From an uncultured Lachnospiraceae bacterium (GTDB taxonomy: Bacteria > Bacillota > Clostridia > Lachnospirales > Lachnospiraceae), in NCBI GenBank assembly GCA_947631685.1, contig CANRMI010000001.1, forward strand, positions 124,001 to 188,000: DNA of 64,000 nt, in the 5' to 3' direction. The position numbers and the translations under genes were made by a program. Of this stretch, positions 51,966-60,077 are shown in pieces. Positions within the stretch are counted from its first letter, which is position 1. Every line of letters starts with the position of its first letter. Under the pieces are notes generated by a model, which saw nothing but the letters and a program-made list of their open reading frames with translations, had not been told where the DNA came from and did not search any database.

Positions 51966-52589
51966 ATGAGAGTTATTAGACCAGGATATGAGATATTAGA
52001 TGAAATTGATGGGCACGAAATGTTAAGAAAAATCGAAAAAATTGGTCGAGTATGTTATAAAAGTGAAGATAAAATTACAGAACAGTCATCTGAAAGATTT
52101 GTAGAAAATATTATCAAAAGTGGACATGAATCGGTAATAGAACACGAAAAAATATCTGTAAGAATTATATGTGATAGAGGTGTTAGCCATGAGATTGTTA
52201 GGCACAGAATAGCTAGCTATAGTCAAGAAAGTACTAGGTACTGCAATTATTATAAAGATAAATTTGGTAAAGAGCTTACAGTTATACAACCAATTTTTTG
52301 GGATGAGAGTAGCGAAGAGTATAAATTATGGTATAAAACTATGCAAAACATAGAAGATAGCTATAATAAATTGATAGAAATGGGAGCAAAACCACAGGAA
52401 GCAAGGAGCATTTTGCCGAATAGTTTGAAGACGGAAATTGTTGTATCGATGAATTTAAGAGAGTGGCGCCATTTCTTTAAGTTGAGGACATCATTAAAAG
52501 CACATCCGCAAATGAGAGAGGTGGCTTGTGATTTATTAGATGAGTTTAAAAAAAGAATTCCAGTAATATTTGATGATATAATGTATTAA
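51966..52589 (+). CDS. thyX: FAD-dependent thymidylate synthase ThyX
   Basis: A 207-residue flavoenzyme converting dUMP to dTMP. The signature RHRIASYSQESTRY (RHRxxSxxxxSxRY type) lies near residue 78. ARSILPNSLKTEIVVSMNLREWRHFFKLR near 143 holds further FAD/dUMP-binding residues, and the protein ends with a helical stretch. The start follows a strong AGGAGGTAGATGAA. It is the last gene of the element, 44 bases after the conflict operon and clearly of the same low G+C, so it is cargo rather than a host gene. Confidence 0.93.
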   Translation: MRVIRPGYEILDEIDGHEMLRKIEKIGRVCYKSEDKITEQSSERFVENIIKSGHESVIEHEKISVRIICDRGVSHEIVRHRIASYSQESTRYCNYYKDKFGKELTVIQPIFWDESSEEYKLWYKTMQNIEDSYNKLIEMGAKPQEARSILPNSLKTEIVVSMNLREWRHFFKLRTSLKAHPQMREVACDLLDEFKKRIPVIFDDIMY

Positions 52590-52644
52590 AAAGTTGGATT
52601 TATAACTCAAAGTGCGACTAATCGAAATTCTCCGACAATCACTC

Positions 52645-52674
52645 TATACACGTGATATACAACCGACCTCAAAA
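52645..52674. repeat. Right attachment region (attR)
   Basis: TATACACGTG (52645-52654) repeats the left core in direct orientation, with one 11-mer iteron ACGTGATATAC (52650-52660). CGACCTCAAAA (52664-52674) is the inverted copy of the left outer arm. Confidence 0.65.
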
Positions 52675-52773
52675 CCCCGGTAAATCTGCGGACACCTTAG
52701 AAGTGGCTATGACCGCGCAGGGTATTGTATAATTCCAAGAAAACGGTACATACTCTAAACAAACAGCAGGATC

Positions 52774-52854
52774 AAAAAGCGTGGAGTTCGAGGGCCCTGG
52801 CCCTTGAAACCCGCGCTTTTTCCATGCCCAAGGCTTTCTTTTTGAAAGTCTTGG
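52774..52854. repeat. Two adjacent hairpins in the right chromosomal flank
   Basis: The first hairpin has 23-base arms (52774-52796 and 52799-52821, two mismatches and two G-U pairs), beginning with five As and ending with five Ts, so it could terminate on both strands. The second (52828-52838 with 52844-52854) is an 11-bp stem with a five-T loop. The 316-base gap between thyX and the next gene holds attR and these structures only. Confidence 0.7.
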
Positions 52855-52905
52855 ACCACCTCTCTTTTGAAAGTAAGGTTGCAAAACAGGCGGGAATATT
52901 GTAGT

Positions 52906-54432
52906 ATGGAAAGAGGCGCAGTTTTTCAATTGAAGCGCCGCGGGGATGGAGAAATGGATGTCTGGAATCAGGAGAGTCGTGACAATATCGGGGCAGACGT
53001 AAAAAAGAAGAATCCGGTGGTGATCGGCGGATTCCTCTTCGGTATTTCCTTATCTGTGGCAGTCCTGTTTTTTCTGGTCAAGTATTTTCTGCCGGAAGAT
53101 GTGGAATTTCGGATGTGGCTGCGGATTCTGTGGACGGTCTGGATTTATCTCTGGGCACCTTTTACTTTCTTTGTGTTTCTGCTGTGCTGTATCTGGGGTG
53201 TACGGCGGCAGAGGGAAAACCTGGCTCTGCGGATAGGACTCACTGCGGTGACCGTATTGACAGGACTGATAAGCGGCGCGTTTCTGCTTCTTGTCACCAT
53301 ATTTTCCTGCAGTACCTTTATAGGAAAAGAGGAGAGTTTTGGGGAAGGGATCCTGCAGATAAGCCGCACGCCGATGCTTTCCGAATTTACCGAAGTCTCT
53401 TACTATATCGGTGAAGGGCCGTTCCTTATGAAACAATACGAACCTTTAAGCGATATTGTGTTGATTTCCATGGAGCGGAAATACGGGGAAAGATTTTCTC
53501 TGAGCGGGGAAAACGGACAGGCCGGAACGGATATGCGGACAGAAGGTCTGGCGGGCTGGTATGTGTCTCCGGTAAATCGGCCGGAGATGGTCATTTTTGC
53601 CAGACTGCCTTACGGAACGGAAACGGATAATTATCCTGCGGTCAGGGCCCTTTTTTGTATGGAAGAGGCCGAACCGAAAATCTGCCGGGAAAGGAAGCTG
53701 ATGCTTTCACCGGAAAAGGAAGAGGCAAGGGTGCGTATTTTCTGTGAGAAAACAGAGGATATAAGAAATTGCGCTGCAGATGCGGCGGCCTTGATCAAAG
53801 CGGCCTTAGAGGATGATTTTTTCTGGGAGGAAGGCAGGAATGTACAGATGGAGATCCTGTGCCAGCTGGAGGGCTCTCCGGCAGGAACGGTGATACTTTA
53901 TTTTGGCAATGATAGGAATCACTTAGGGGAGTACGGCTATGAGATAGACAGGTACACCGACGCGGAAGAGATATATAAAATGCTCCTGTACTGTTATGAC
54001 GGCACAGAGGTTCAGGCTGAAGAGGAGGAACCGCTGTTTTCCCACGAGGATTCCGCTTATTTTGTGGAGGGTGCGTATAAGGTGCTGTATGATACCCTCT
54101 TTGCGCCGGTCGGATATGCCTATGACTGTAACTACAATGCCAAGGGAAATTTTTACGGACAGCTGGGAGAATATGAAGGGACTCTGGAAAGTGTGCCGGA
54201 AACCCTGTTCGACTGTATAGAAACCGTGGTCTATGACAGAGTTTCTAAGAACGGGAAATGTCATCTCTTTGTACACTACAGGACTTATTATCAGGATGGA
54301 ACGGAATATACCGTAGAAATTCTGAATATGTACGCGGTGGACATGGAAACGGGAAAGGTCTACGTTTCCGGCCGTCATGCGTGGGCAGACTTAGGAAGTG
54401 AAGAATACAGGGAGGCGACGGGAGAGCCTTAA
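52906..54432 (+). CDS. Membrane protein of unknown function
   Basis: A protein of about 508 residues that I do not recognise. After a basic N-terminus come three hydrophobic segments within about residues 35-125 (VVIGGFLFGISLSVAVLFFL; WIYLWAPFTFFVFLLCCIW; TAVTVLTGLISGAFLLL). The remaining 380 residues are soluble, acidic and probably extracellular, with a C-terminal VDMETGKVYVSGRHAW. The start is uncertain: ATG 52906 or 52954 are both in frame and neither has a good ribosome site. It is the first chromosomal gene after the element and has core-like base composition. Confidence 0.65.
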   Translation: MERGAVFQLKRRGDGEMDVWNQESRDNIGADVKKKNPVVIGGFLFGISLSVAVLFFLVKYFLPEDVEFRMWLRILWTVWIYLWAPFTFFVFLLCCIWGVRRQRENLALRIGLTAVTVLTGLISGAFLLLVTIFSCSTFIGKEESFGEGILQISRTPMLSEFTEVSYYIGEGPFLMKQYEPLSDIVLISMERKYGERFSLSGENGQAGTDMRTEGLAGWYVSPVNRPEMVIFARLPYGTETDNYPAVRALFCMEEAEPKICRERKLMLSPEKEEARVRIFCEKTEDIRNCAADAAALIKAALEDDFFWEEGRNVQMEILCQLEGSPAGTVILYFGNDRNHLGEYGYEIDRYTDAEEIYKMLLYCYDGTEVQAEEEEPLFSHEDSAYFVEGAYKVLYDTLFAPVGYAYDCNYNAKGNFYGQLGEYEGTLESVPETLFDCIETVVYDRVSKNGKCHLFVHYRTYYQDGTEYTVEILNMYAVDMETGKVYVSGRHAWADLGSEEYREATGEP

Positions 54433-54481
54433 ATGACGGGCACCGTCCAGCCGGAGAATATAGAGAACGGAGGAAAGAGTC

Positions 54482-55219
54482 ATGCCGGAGTCAGGAATCC
54501 GTATCAATAAATACCTGGCGGCAAACGGTATCTGCTCCCGCAGGGACGCGGACAAGCTGATTGCCCAGGGGATCGTCACCATAGACGGCAGAAGGGCCGA
54601 AGCGGGGGAGAAGGTACCGGCAGGCAGCACGGTGCGGGTAGGCAAAAGGATTGTGAAGCCTGCTAGCAGGAAAGTAGTACTGGCCTATTATAAACCCATG
54701 GGCGTGGTCTGCAGCGAAAGAGATCCTCACGCGGATAAGCTGCTGACGGATATGATAAACTATCCTGTACGGGTGACCTATGCGGGGCGCCTGGATAAGG
54801 ATTCGGAGGGACTTTTGCTTTTGTCCAATGACGGAGAGCTGATACAGGCCATGATGAAGGGCTCCGCGGGACACGAAAAAGAGTACGCGGTGAGAGTCAA
54901 TAAGGAGATCACAGAGGAATTTTTAAGGGGAATGGAAAAGGGCGTCTACTTAAGGGATCTGGATGTGACCACCAGAACCTGCCGCGTTAGCAAGGAAGGT
55001 AAATATACGTTCCGCATTGTGCTGACGCAGGGACTCAACCGGCAGATCCGCCGCATGTGCAGTGTGTTTGGATATGAAGTGAGGCATTTAAAAAGAGTCA
55101 GGGTGCTGAATATCACGCTGGGGGATCTAAAGATTGGCGCTTACAGGGAGCTGTCCGGGGAAGAAACAGAAGCCCTGTACGCTCAATGCGGCCTTTCCCC
55201 GACACAGCGCGGAGAATGA
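54482..55219 (+). CDS. Pseudouridine synthase, RsuA/RluB/RluF family
   Basis: A 245-residue rRNA-modifying enzyme. The S4 RNA-binding domain (IRINKYLAANGICSRRDADKLI) occupies the first 60 residues. The catalytic domain has YKPMGVVCSERDP, and VTYAGRLDKDSEGLLLLSNDG with the catalytic Asp near residue 104. LTQGLNRQIRRMC is the C-terminal motif. Which base it modifies cannot be settled by eye; NRQIRRM is typical of the RluF/RluB branch. It starts behind GGAGGAAAGAGTC and precedes ligA by 21 bases. Confidence 0.92.
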   Translation: MPESGIRINKYLAANGICSRRDADKLIAQGIVTIDGRRAEAGEKVPAGSTVRVGKRIVKPASRKVVLAYYKPMGVVCSERDPHADKLLTDMINYPVRVTYAGRLDKDSEGLLLLSNDGELIQAMMKGSAGHEKEYAVRVNKEITEEFLRGMEKGVYLRDLDVTTRTCRVSKEGKYTFRIVLTQGLNRQIRRMCSVFGYEVRHLKRVRVLNITLGDLKIGAYRELSGEETEALYAQCGLSPTQRGE

Positions 55220-55240
55220 TCAAATTGGCAGCAGAAAGGT

Positions 55241-57232
55241 ATGTTTGGCAGAATGGAAAACCATAAACAGGATAGAATGAAAGAACTGGTCAGACTGTTA
55301 AGGGAGGCCTCCAAAGCTTATTACGCGGAAAACCGGGAGATCATGAGCAATCTGGAATACGACAGGCTCTATGATGAACTGGAAAAGCTGGAAGCCGAAA
55401 CGGGCATCGTGCTCTCCGACAGTCCTACGGTGACGGTGGGGTATGAATCTGTGGAGGAATTGCCCAAGGAAAGGCACGAAAGTCCCATGCTTTCTTTGGG
55501 AAAAACCAAAAGCAGGGAAGAGCTGCGGGAGTGGCTTCAGGGAAAGTCTGCGCTCTTAAGCTGGAAATTAGACGGCCTGACAGTGGTTCTGACCTACCGG
55601 GAGGGAAAGCTTGCAAAAGCGGTGACAAGAGGAAACGGCGAGATCGGAGAAGTCATTACCGGAAATGCCCGTACCTTTAAGAATCTCCCTCTGGCCATTT
55701 CTTACAAGGGAGAGCTGGTCTTAAGGGGAGAGGCGGTCATCACTTATTCGGATTTTGAAAGGATCAACGCGGAGATACCGGAGGCGGAAGCCAGGTATAA
55801 AAATCCCCGCAATCTGTGCAGCGGTTCCGTCAGACAGCTGAGCAACAGAGTGACGGCGGAAAGAAATGTTCGGTTTTTTGCCTTTTCGCTGGTAAAAGCG
55901 GAAGGCGTGGAGTTTGACAATTCCCGCAGTGCGCAGATGGATTTTTTACGGAAGCAGGGCTTTGAGGTCGTGGAGCATGTACTGGTAACGCCGGATACCA
56001 TTCTGGGAGCGGTTGGGGACTTTGAAAAGAAGATCGAAACCTATGACGTGCCCTCCGACGGACTGGTGCTGACTTATGAGGACATTGCCTACGGACAGTC
56101 CCTGGGACGGACCGCCAAATTTCCCAGGGATTCCATTGCTTTTAAGTGGGCGGACGATCTGCGGGAAACCACGCTGAAGGAAATTGAATGGAGTCCCAGC
56201 AGGACGGGGCTCATCAACCCGGTGGCGATCTTTGAGCCGGTGGAACTGGAGGGGACCACGGTCAGCCGGGCATCTGTGCACAATATCAGTATCCTGCGGG
56301 GGCTGAAACTAGGGATTGGGGACAGGATCACGGTGTACAAAGCCAATATGATCATCCCTCAGATCGCCGAGAACCTGACCTGCTCAGATAATGTAATACT
56401 GCCGGAGTGCTGTCCCGTGTGCGGCGGCCCTACGCAGGTGCGCAGCGTGAACGATACAGAGAGCCTTTATTGTATCAATCCGGACTGCGCGGCCAAACGG
56501 ATAAAGGCTTTTTCCCTTTTTGTCAGCAGGGACGCCTTAAATATCGAGGGGCTTTCGGAGGCCACGCTGGAAAAATTCATTGGGAAGGGATTTATCCACG
56601 ACTTTCCGGATCTGTTTGCGCTGTCGGATCACAAAGAGCAGATCATTCAGATGGAGGGATTTGGAGAAAAATCCTATGCCAATTTGAAAGAAAGCATTGA
56701 AAATGCCAGAAAGACCACGCTGCCCAGGCTGCTCTACGGTCTGGGGATCGCCAATATCGGTGTAGTCAATGCCCGTATGCTCTGCAGGCATTTCGGCTAT
56801 TCCCTAGAAGCGCTCATGGAAGCGGACAGGGAAGAGCTGGCCTCCATCGACGGAGTGGGAGAAGTGATCGCGGCGGCTTTCACGGATTATATGGCGGATG
56901 CCCAAAACCGGGAGAGGCTTAGGAAGCTGGCGGGAGAACTGGAATTGGAAATACCTGAGGAAAATACGGAACCCCAGATCTTAAACGGATTTTCTTTTGT
57001 AGTGACGGGCACGCTGCAACACTATGAAAACAGGGATGCCCTCAAGGCAGTGATCGAAAGTCTGGGAGGAAAAGTGACGGGCAGCGTGACAGGGAAGACA
57101 GAGTGCCTGATCAACAACGATGTCAATTCTTCTTCCACAAAGAGTAAAAAGGCCAAAGAGCTTAAAATACCGATCTTATCGGAAGAAGATTTTATACAAA
57201 AGTATCTGGGAGGAAACAGTCATGCCGATTAA
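55241..57232 (+). CDS. ligA: NAD-dependent DNA ligase
   Basis: A 663-residue ligase essential for joining Okazaki fragments. The Ia and adenylation domains include [12 protein letters not shown] with the AMP-accepting Lys109. The OB domain has [16 protein letters not shown], the zinc finger CPVCGG and CINPDC, then helix-hairpin-helix repeats ([15 protein letters not shown]) and a C-terminal BRCT domain ([19 protein letters not shown]). All domains are intact and the length is normal. An ATG at 55253 is an alternative start. The last 11 bases overlap metA. Confidence 0.96.
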   Translation: MFGRMENHKQDRMKELVRLLREASKAYYAENREIMSNLEYDRLYDELEKLEAETGIVLSDSPTVTVGYESVEELPKERHESPMLSLGKTKSREELREWLQGKSALLSWKLDGLTVVLTYREGKLAKAVTRGNGEIGEVITGNARTFKNLPLAISYKGELVLRGEAVITYSDFERINAEIPEAEARYKNPRNLCSGSVRQLSNRVTAERNVRFFAFSLVKAEGVEFDNSRSAQMDFLRKQGFEVVEHVLVTPDTILGAVGDFEKKIETYDVPSDGLVLTYEDIAYGQSLGRTAKFPRDSIAFKWADDLRETTLKEIEWSPSRTGLINPVAIFEPVELEGTTVSRASVHNISILRGLKLGIGDRITVYKANMIIPQIAENLTCSDNVILPECCPVCGGPTQVRSVNDTESLYCINPDCAAKRIKAFSLFVSRDALNIEGLSEATLEKFIGKGFIHDFPDLFALSDHKEQIIQMEGFGEKSYANLKESIENARKTTLPRLLYGLGIANIGVVNARMLCRHFGYSLEALMEADREELASIDGVGEVIAAAFTDYMADAQNRERLRKLAGELELEIPEENTEPQILNGFSFVVTGTLQHYENRDALKAVIESLGGKVTGSVTGKTECLINNDVNSSSTKSKKAKELKIPILSEEDFIQKYLGGNSHAD

Positions 57233-58136
57233 GACACAGAGCGAACTACCGGCCAAAGAGATATTGGAAAACGAAAATATCTTCGTTATGGACGAGAACC
57301 GTGCCATACATCAGGATATACGTCCTCTGCAGGTCTGCATTCTGAACATCATGCCTGTGAAGCAGGATACGGAACTGCAGCTTTTGCGGGCGCTTTCCAA
57401 TACGCCCCTGCAGGTGGATGTGACGTTTTTAAATGTAAAAAGCCATACCTCGCTGAACACATCGGCCAATCACCTGAACAAATTTTACACGACCATGGAT
57501 GAGATACGGGACAGGAAATTTGACGGGCTGATCATCACGGGAGCGCCGGTGGAAGACATTACCTTTGAAGAGGTGGACTATTGGGAAGAGCTTTGCGGTA
57601 TCATGGAATGGTCCAAAACGAACGTGACTTCCACACTGCATATCTGCTGGGGAGCGCAGGCGGCTTTGTATTACCATTACGGTATTCAGAAGAGACATTT
57701 GCCGGAGAAGCTTTTTGGCGTGTACCCCCACAGGGTCGCGAACAGAAAGATTCCTTTGGTGCGGGGGTTTGATGATATTTTCATGGCCCCTCACAGCAGA
57801 CATACGGAGTCGCCGGCGGACGCGATCCATGCCTGCAGGGAGCTGACGGTGCTGGCGGAATCCGAAGAAGCGGGAGTATATCTGGCTATGGCCAACGGCG
57901 GCAGACAGATCTTCGTGAACGGACATCCGGAATATGACCGCTACACGCTGCATAACGAATATATCCGGGATCTGAACAAGGGGCTGCCCATTCATATTCC
58001 CTACAATTATTATCCTGAAGACGATCCGGAAAAAAAGCCGCTTCTGCAGTGGCGTTCCCACAGCAACAACCTCTACAGCAACTGGCTGAATTATTACGTA
58101 TACCAGGCGACGCCCTACGATCTGTCTAAAATATAA
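57222..58136 (+). CDS. metA: Homoserine O-acyltransferase MetA (probably acetyltransferase)
   Basis: A 304-residue enzyme activating homoserine for methionine synthesis. It begins [20 protein letters not shown]; the catalytic Cys142 lies in [17 protein letters not shown], and the His/Glu pair lies further on (NGHPEYDR). Residue 111 is Glu in TGAPVEDI. In characterised MetA proteins Glu at this position favours acetyl-CoA and Gly favours succinyl-CoA, so this is probably a homoserine O-acetyltransferase. ATG 57222 follows GGGAGGAAAC and overlaps the ligA end; co-transcription with ligA is likely although functionally unrelated. Confidence 0.94.
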   Translation: MPIKTQSELPAKEILENENIFVMDENRAIHQDIRPLQVCILNIMPVKQDTELQLLRALSNTPLQVDVTFLNVKSHTSLNTSANHLNKFYTTMDEIRDRKFDGLIITGAPVEDITFEEVDYWEELCGIMEWSKTNVTSTLHICWGAQAALYYHYGIQKRHLPEKLFGVYPHRVANRKIPLVRGFDDIFMAPHSRHTESPADAIHACRELTVLAESEEAGVYLAMANGGRQIFVNGHPEYDRYTLHNEYIRDLNKGLPIHIPYNYYPEDDPEKKPLLQWRSHSNNLYSNWLNYYVYQATPYDLSKI

Positions 58137-58243
58137 CGGGGCGGGAAAAGAATAGCCCGTCATCCTTGACATATTTTACAGAAATGCTATATTAGAGAAC
58201 AAAAGCAAAAGCCGCGTAAGCGGCGGAATGAGAGGAAAGAAAA

Positions 58244-58927
58244 ATGAAGAGAAATATTCCCAAAATGCTGCTGGCAGCAGTGGGAGTGCTGGGTATGTGC
58301 CTGTTCGCGGGCTGCGGCGGCACCTCGCGGAACGGAGGAAATACAGAGAAAGAAACGGAACCGGTACAGACCGGAAGCGCCCAGACAAATACGGAGGAAG
58401 CGGCTGTGGAAGAAAACGACGAACTGCTTTCCGGTCTGCACCATGTGGAGATCCATATACAGGATAAGGGTGTCATCTATGTGGAACTGGATGCAGACAG
58501 CGCGCCCATTACCGTCACCAATTTTGTGAATCTGGCAGAATCCGGCTTTTATGACGGCCTGACTTTCCATCGGATCATGGACGGCTTTATGATGCAGGGC
58601 GGGGATCCGGAAGGAACAGGTATGGGAGGTTCAGAGGAAAAGATACAGGGAGAATTTGCGGAAAACGGTGTGGACAATCCCCTTTCCCACACCAGAGGCG
58701 CCATTTCCATGGCCAGGGCGCAGGATTATAACAGTGCCAGCTCCCAGTTTTTTATTGTGCATGAAGATTCTGTTTTCCTGGACGGACAGTACGCGGCCTT
58801 TGGATATGTGACGGACGGTATGGATATTGTGGATGAGATCTGTGAGAATACCACGGGACAGGATGCCAACGGGGTGGTACCTTTGGAGAATAGGCCTGTG
58901 ATCGAAAAGATAGTAGTAGTTGATTAG
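58244..58927 (+). CDS. Lipoprotein peptidyl-prolyl isomerase (cyclophilin)
   Basis: A 227-residue secreted foldase. A signal peptide ends in the lipobox LFAGC (Cys near residue 23), so the protein is lipid-anchored outside the membrane. A Gly/Thr/Glu-rich linker follows. The cyclophilin domain has APITVTNFVNLAESGFYDGLTFHRIMDGFMMQGGDP and ISMARAQDYNSASSQFFIVHED, with catalytic FHRI and QFF. It probably aids folding of exported proteins. Start ATG 58244 follows AGAGGAAAGAAAA. Confidence 0.93.
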   Translation: MKRNIPKMLLAAVGVLGMCLFAGCGGTSRNGGNTEKETEPVQTGSAQTNTEEAAVEENDELLSGLHHVEIHIQDKGVIYVELDADSAPITVTNFVNLAESGFYDGLTFHRIMDGFMMQGGDPEGTGMGGSEEKIQGEFAENGVDNPLSHTRGAISMARAQDYNSASSQFFIVHEDSVFLDGQYAAFGYVTDGMDIVDEICENTTGQDANGVVPLENRPVIEKIVVVD

Positions 58928-58987
58928 TGCCTGGGGGCGCAAAAGCACAGCGAAAACAGCCGTGTATGCGGCGGAACGGAATGAAAG

Positions 58988-60025
58988 ATGAATGTAGAAA
59001 ACGATAAGAAATTCGCTCTTTTAATAGACGCGGACAATATTTCACCCAAATATATCGATATTATCCTGACGGAAACGGTCAATTACGGCGTAGCCAGTAT
59101 CCGAAGGATCTATGGGGACTGGACTGACAATGCCAAGCGTTCCTGGAAGGAATGCCTTCTGTTAAACTCCTTGACACCCGTACAGCAGTTCAGCAACACC
59201 ACGGGAAAAAATGCCTCGGATTCCGCCATGATCATCGACGCCATGGATATTCTTTACAGCAACCATGTGGACGGCTTTGTCATTGCTTCTTCGGACAGTG
59301 ATTTCACTGCGCTGGCCAGACGTCTGAAAGAAGACGGAAAAATGGTGATCGGTATGGGGGAGAGCAAGACGCCCATGCCATTTATCAAGGTCTGCGACCA
59401 GTTCAAAACGCTGGACGTGCTCTTTGAAAGCAAGCGGAACGAAGATAAGGCTGCGGGTGAGAGTATAGAAAACGCGGACAAAAAGGGCGGAAACGCAGGA
59501 GGCAGGAAAAGTAGCGCAAAGAGCGGCGCCAAAGCGGCTGGGGAGAAGGATTCTGATGTACAGCCGATCACCAGTCTGGCAACCATTCAGAAGGCGGTCA
59601 TGGAGATCATTGACGAGCAGACAGAAGAGGGTGACTTCCTGCAGCTGAGCAAGCTTTCCACTTCCCTGCAGAAGCGGTATCCGGATTTTGATTACCGTGT
59701 CTATAAATTTTCCAAATTCAGTCAGATGCTCAAATCCTTTTCTGGGATCGTGCTGACCATGCGGGGAACGGAATGGGTTGTGGGCAGAAAAGGAACGGAA
59801 ACCATGCCTTCTGATGTGCAGCGCATGGTGGCGGAAATTTTGGACGAGCAGCTAAAGGATGGAGAGTGGATGCCCGTGGGAAGCGTCCTGGACGCCATTC
59901 GTTTAAAAGAGCCGAAATTCAATTACCACAATTACGGTTTCAGCCAGTTTCATAAGATGTTAAAATCTGTACCGGGACTGGAATTCAGACAGAAAAACAG
60001 CCAGGTAAGAAGAAAAAATGCCTGA
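58988..60025 (+). CDS. NYN-domain nuclease-like protein with two OST-HTH/LOTUS repeats
   Basis: A 345-residue protein. The N-terminal NYN (PIN-like) domain has ALLIDADNIS near residue 11, IYGDWTDN, ASDSAMIIDAMDILY and IASSDSDFTALARRLKEDGK, with the acidic residues of a metal-dependent RNase. A basic low-complexity linker (GGRKSSAKSGAKAAG) follows. Two LOTUS/OST-HTH repeats close it, at about 195-260 and 275-340 (each with a YKFSKFSQMLKS or YGFSQFHKMLKS core). LOTUS domains bind RNA, often G-rich or structured, so an RNA-processing role is likely; targets are unknown. It has core-like composition and ends in a terminator shared with the convergent gene. Confidence 0.9.
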   Translation: MNVENDKKFALLIDADNISPKYIDIILTETVNYGVASIRRIYGDWTDNAKRSWKECLLLNSLTPVQQFSNTTGKNASDSAMIIDAMDILYSNHVDGFVIASSDSDFTALARRLKEDGKMVIGMGESKTPMPFIKVCDQFKTLDVLFESKRNEDKAAGESIENADKKGGNAGGRKSSAKSGAKAAGEKDSDVQPITSLATIQKAVMEIIDEQTEEGDFLQLSKLSTSLQKRYPDFDYRVYKFSKFSQMLKSFSGIVLTMRGTEWVVGRKGTETMPSDVQRMVAEILDEQLKDGEWMPVGSVLDAIRLKEPKFNYHNYGFSQFHKMLKSVPGLEFRQKNSQVRRKNA

Positions 60026-60034
60026 TAACAATAT

Positions 60035-60073
60035 GCGCCGGGAGCATACAAGCTTCCGGCGCGTTGCGTTTTT
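60035..60073. terminator. Terminator between convergent genes
   Basis: An 11-bp stem (60035-60045 with 60052-60062, one G-U) and a 6-base loop are followed by GTTGCG and five Ts. It lies between the NYN gene and the convergent activase gene. Confidence 0.75.
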
Positions 60074-60077
60074 ATAT

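Larger units (their letters stand above)
36447..52660. mobile_element. Integrated low-G+C mobilizable or satellite-like element, about 16 kb
   Basis: The stretch between the gdhA terminator and a membrane-protein gene is much more AT-rich than its flanks. It carries a tyrosine integrase at one end and short matching sequences at both ends. The layout is integrase and repressor leftward; HTH, excisionase-like, replisome-organizer, helicase-loader and mobC genes rightward. Two cargo blocks follow: a two-component system with ABC transporter, and a TA pair plus a five-gene conflict-type operon. No transposase, capsid or type IV secretion gene is present, so it would need a helper to move. Confidence 0.85.

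Noticed and set aside
57120..57221. Longer metA start inside ligA
   Set aside because: The added residues are the ligA BRCT region read in another frame; ATG 57222 gives the canonical MPIK start with GGGAGG upstream.
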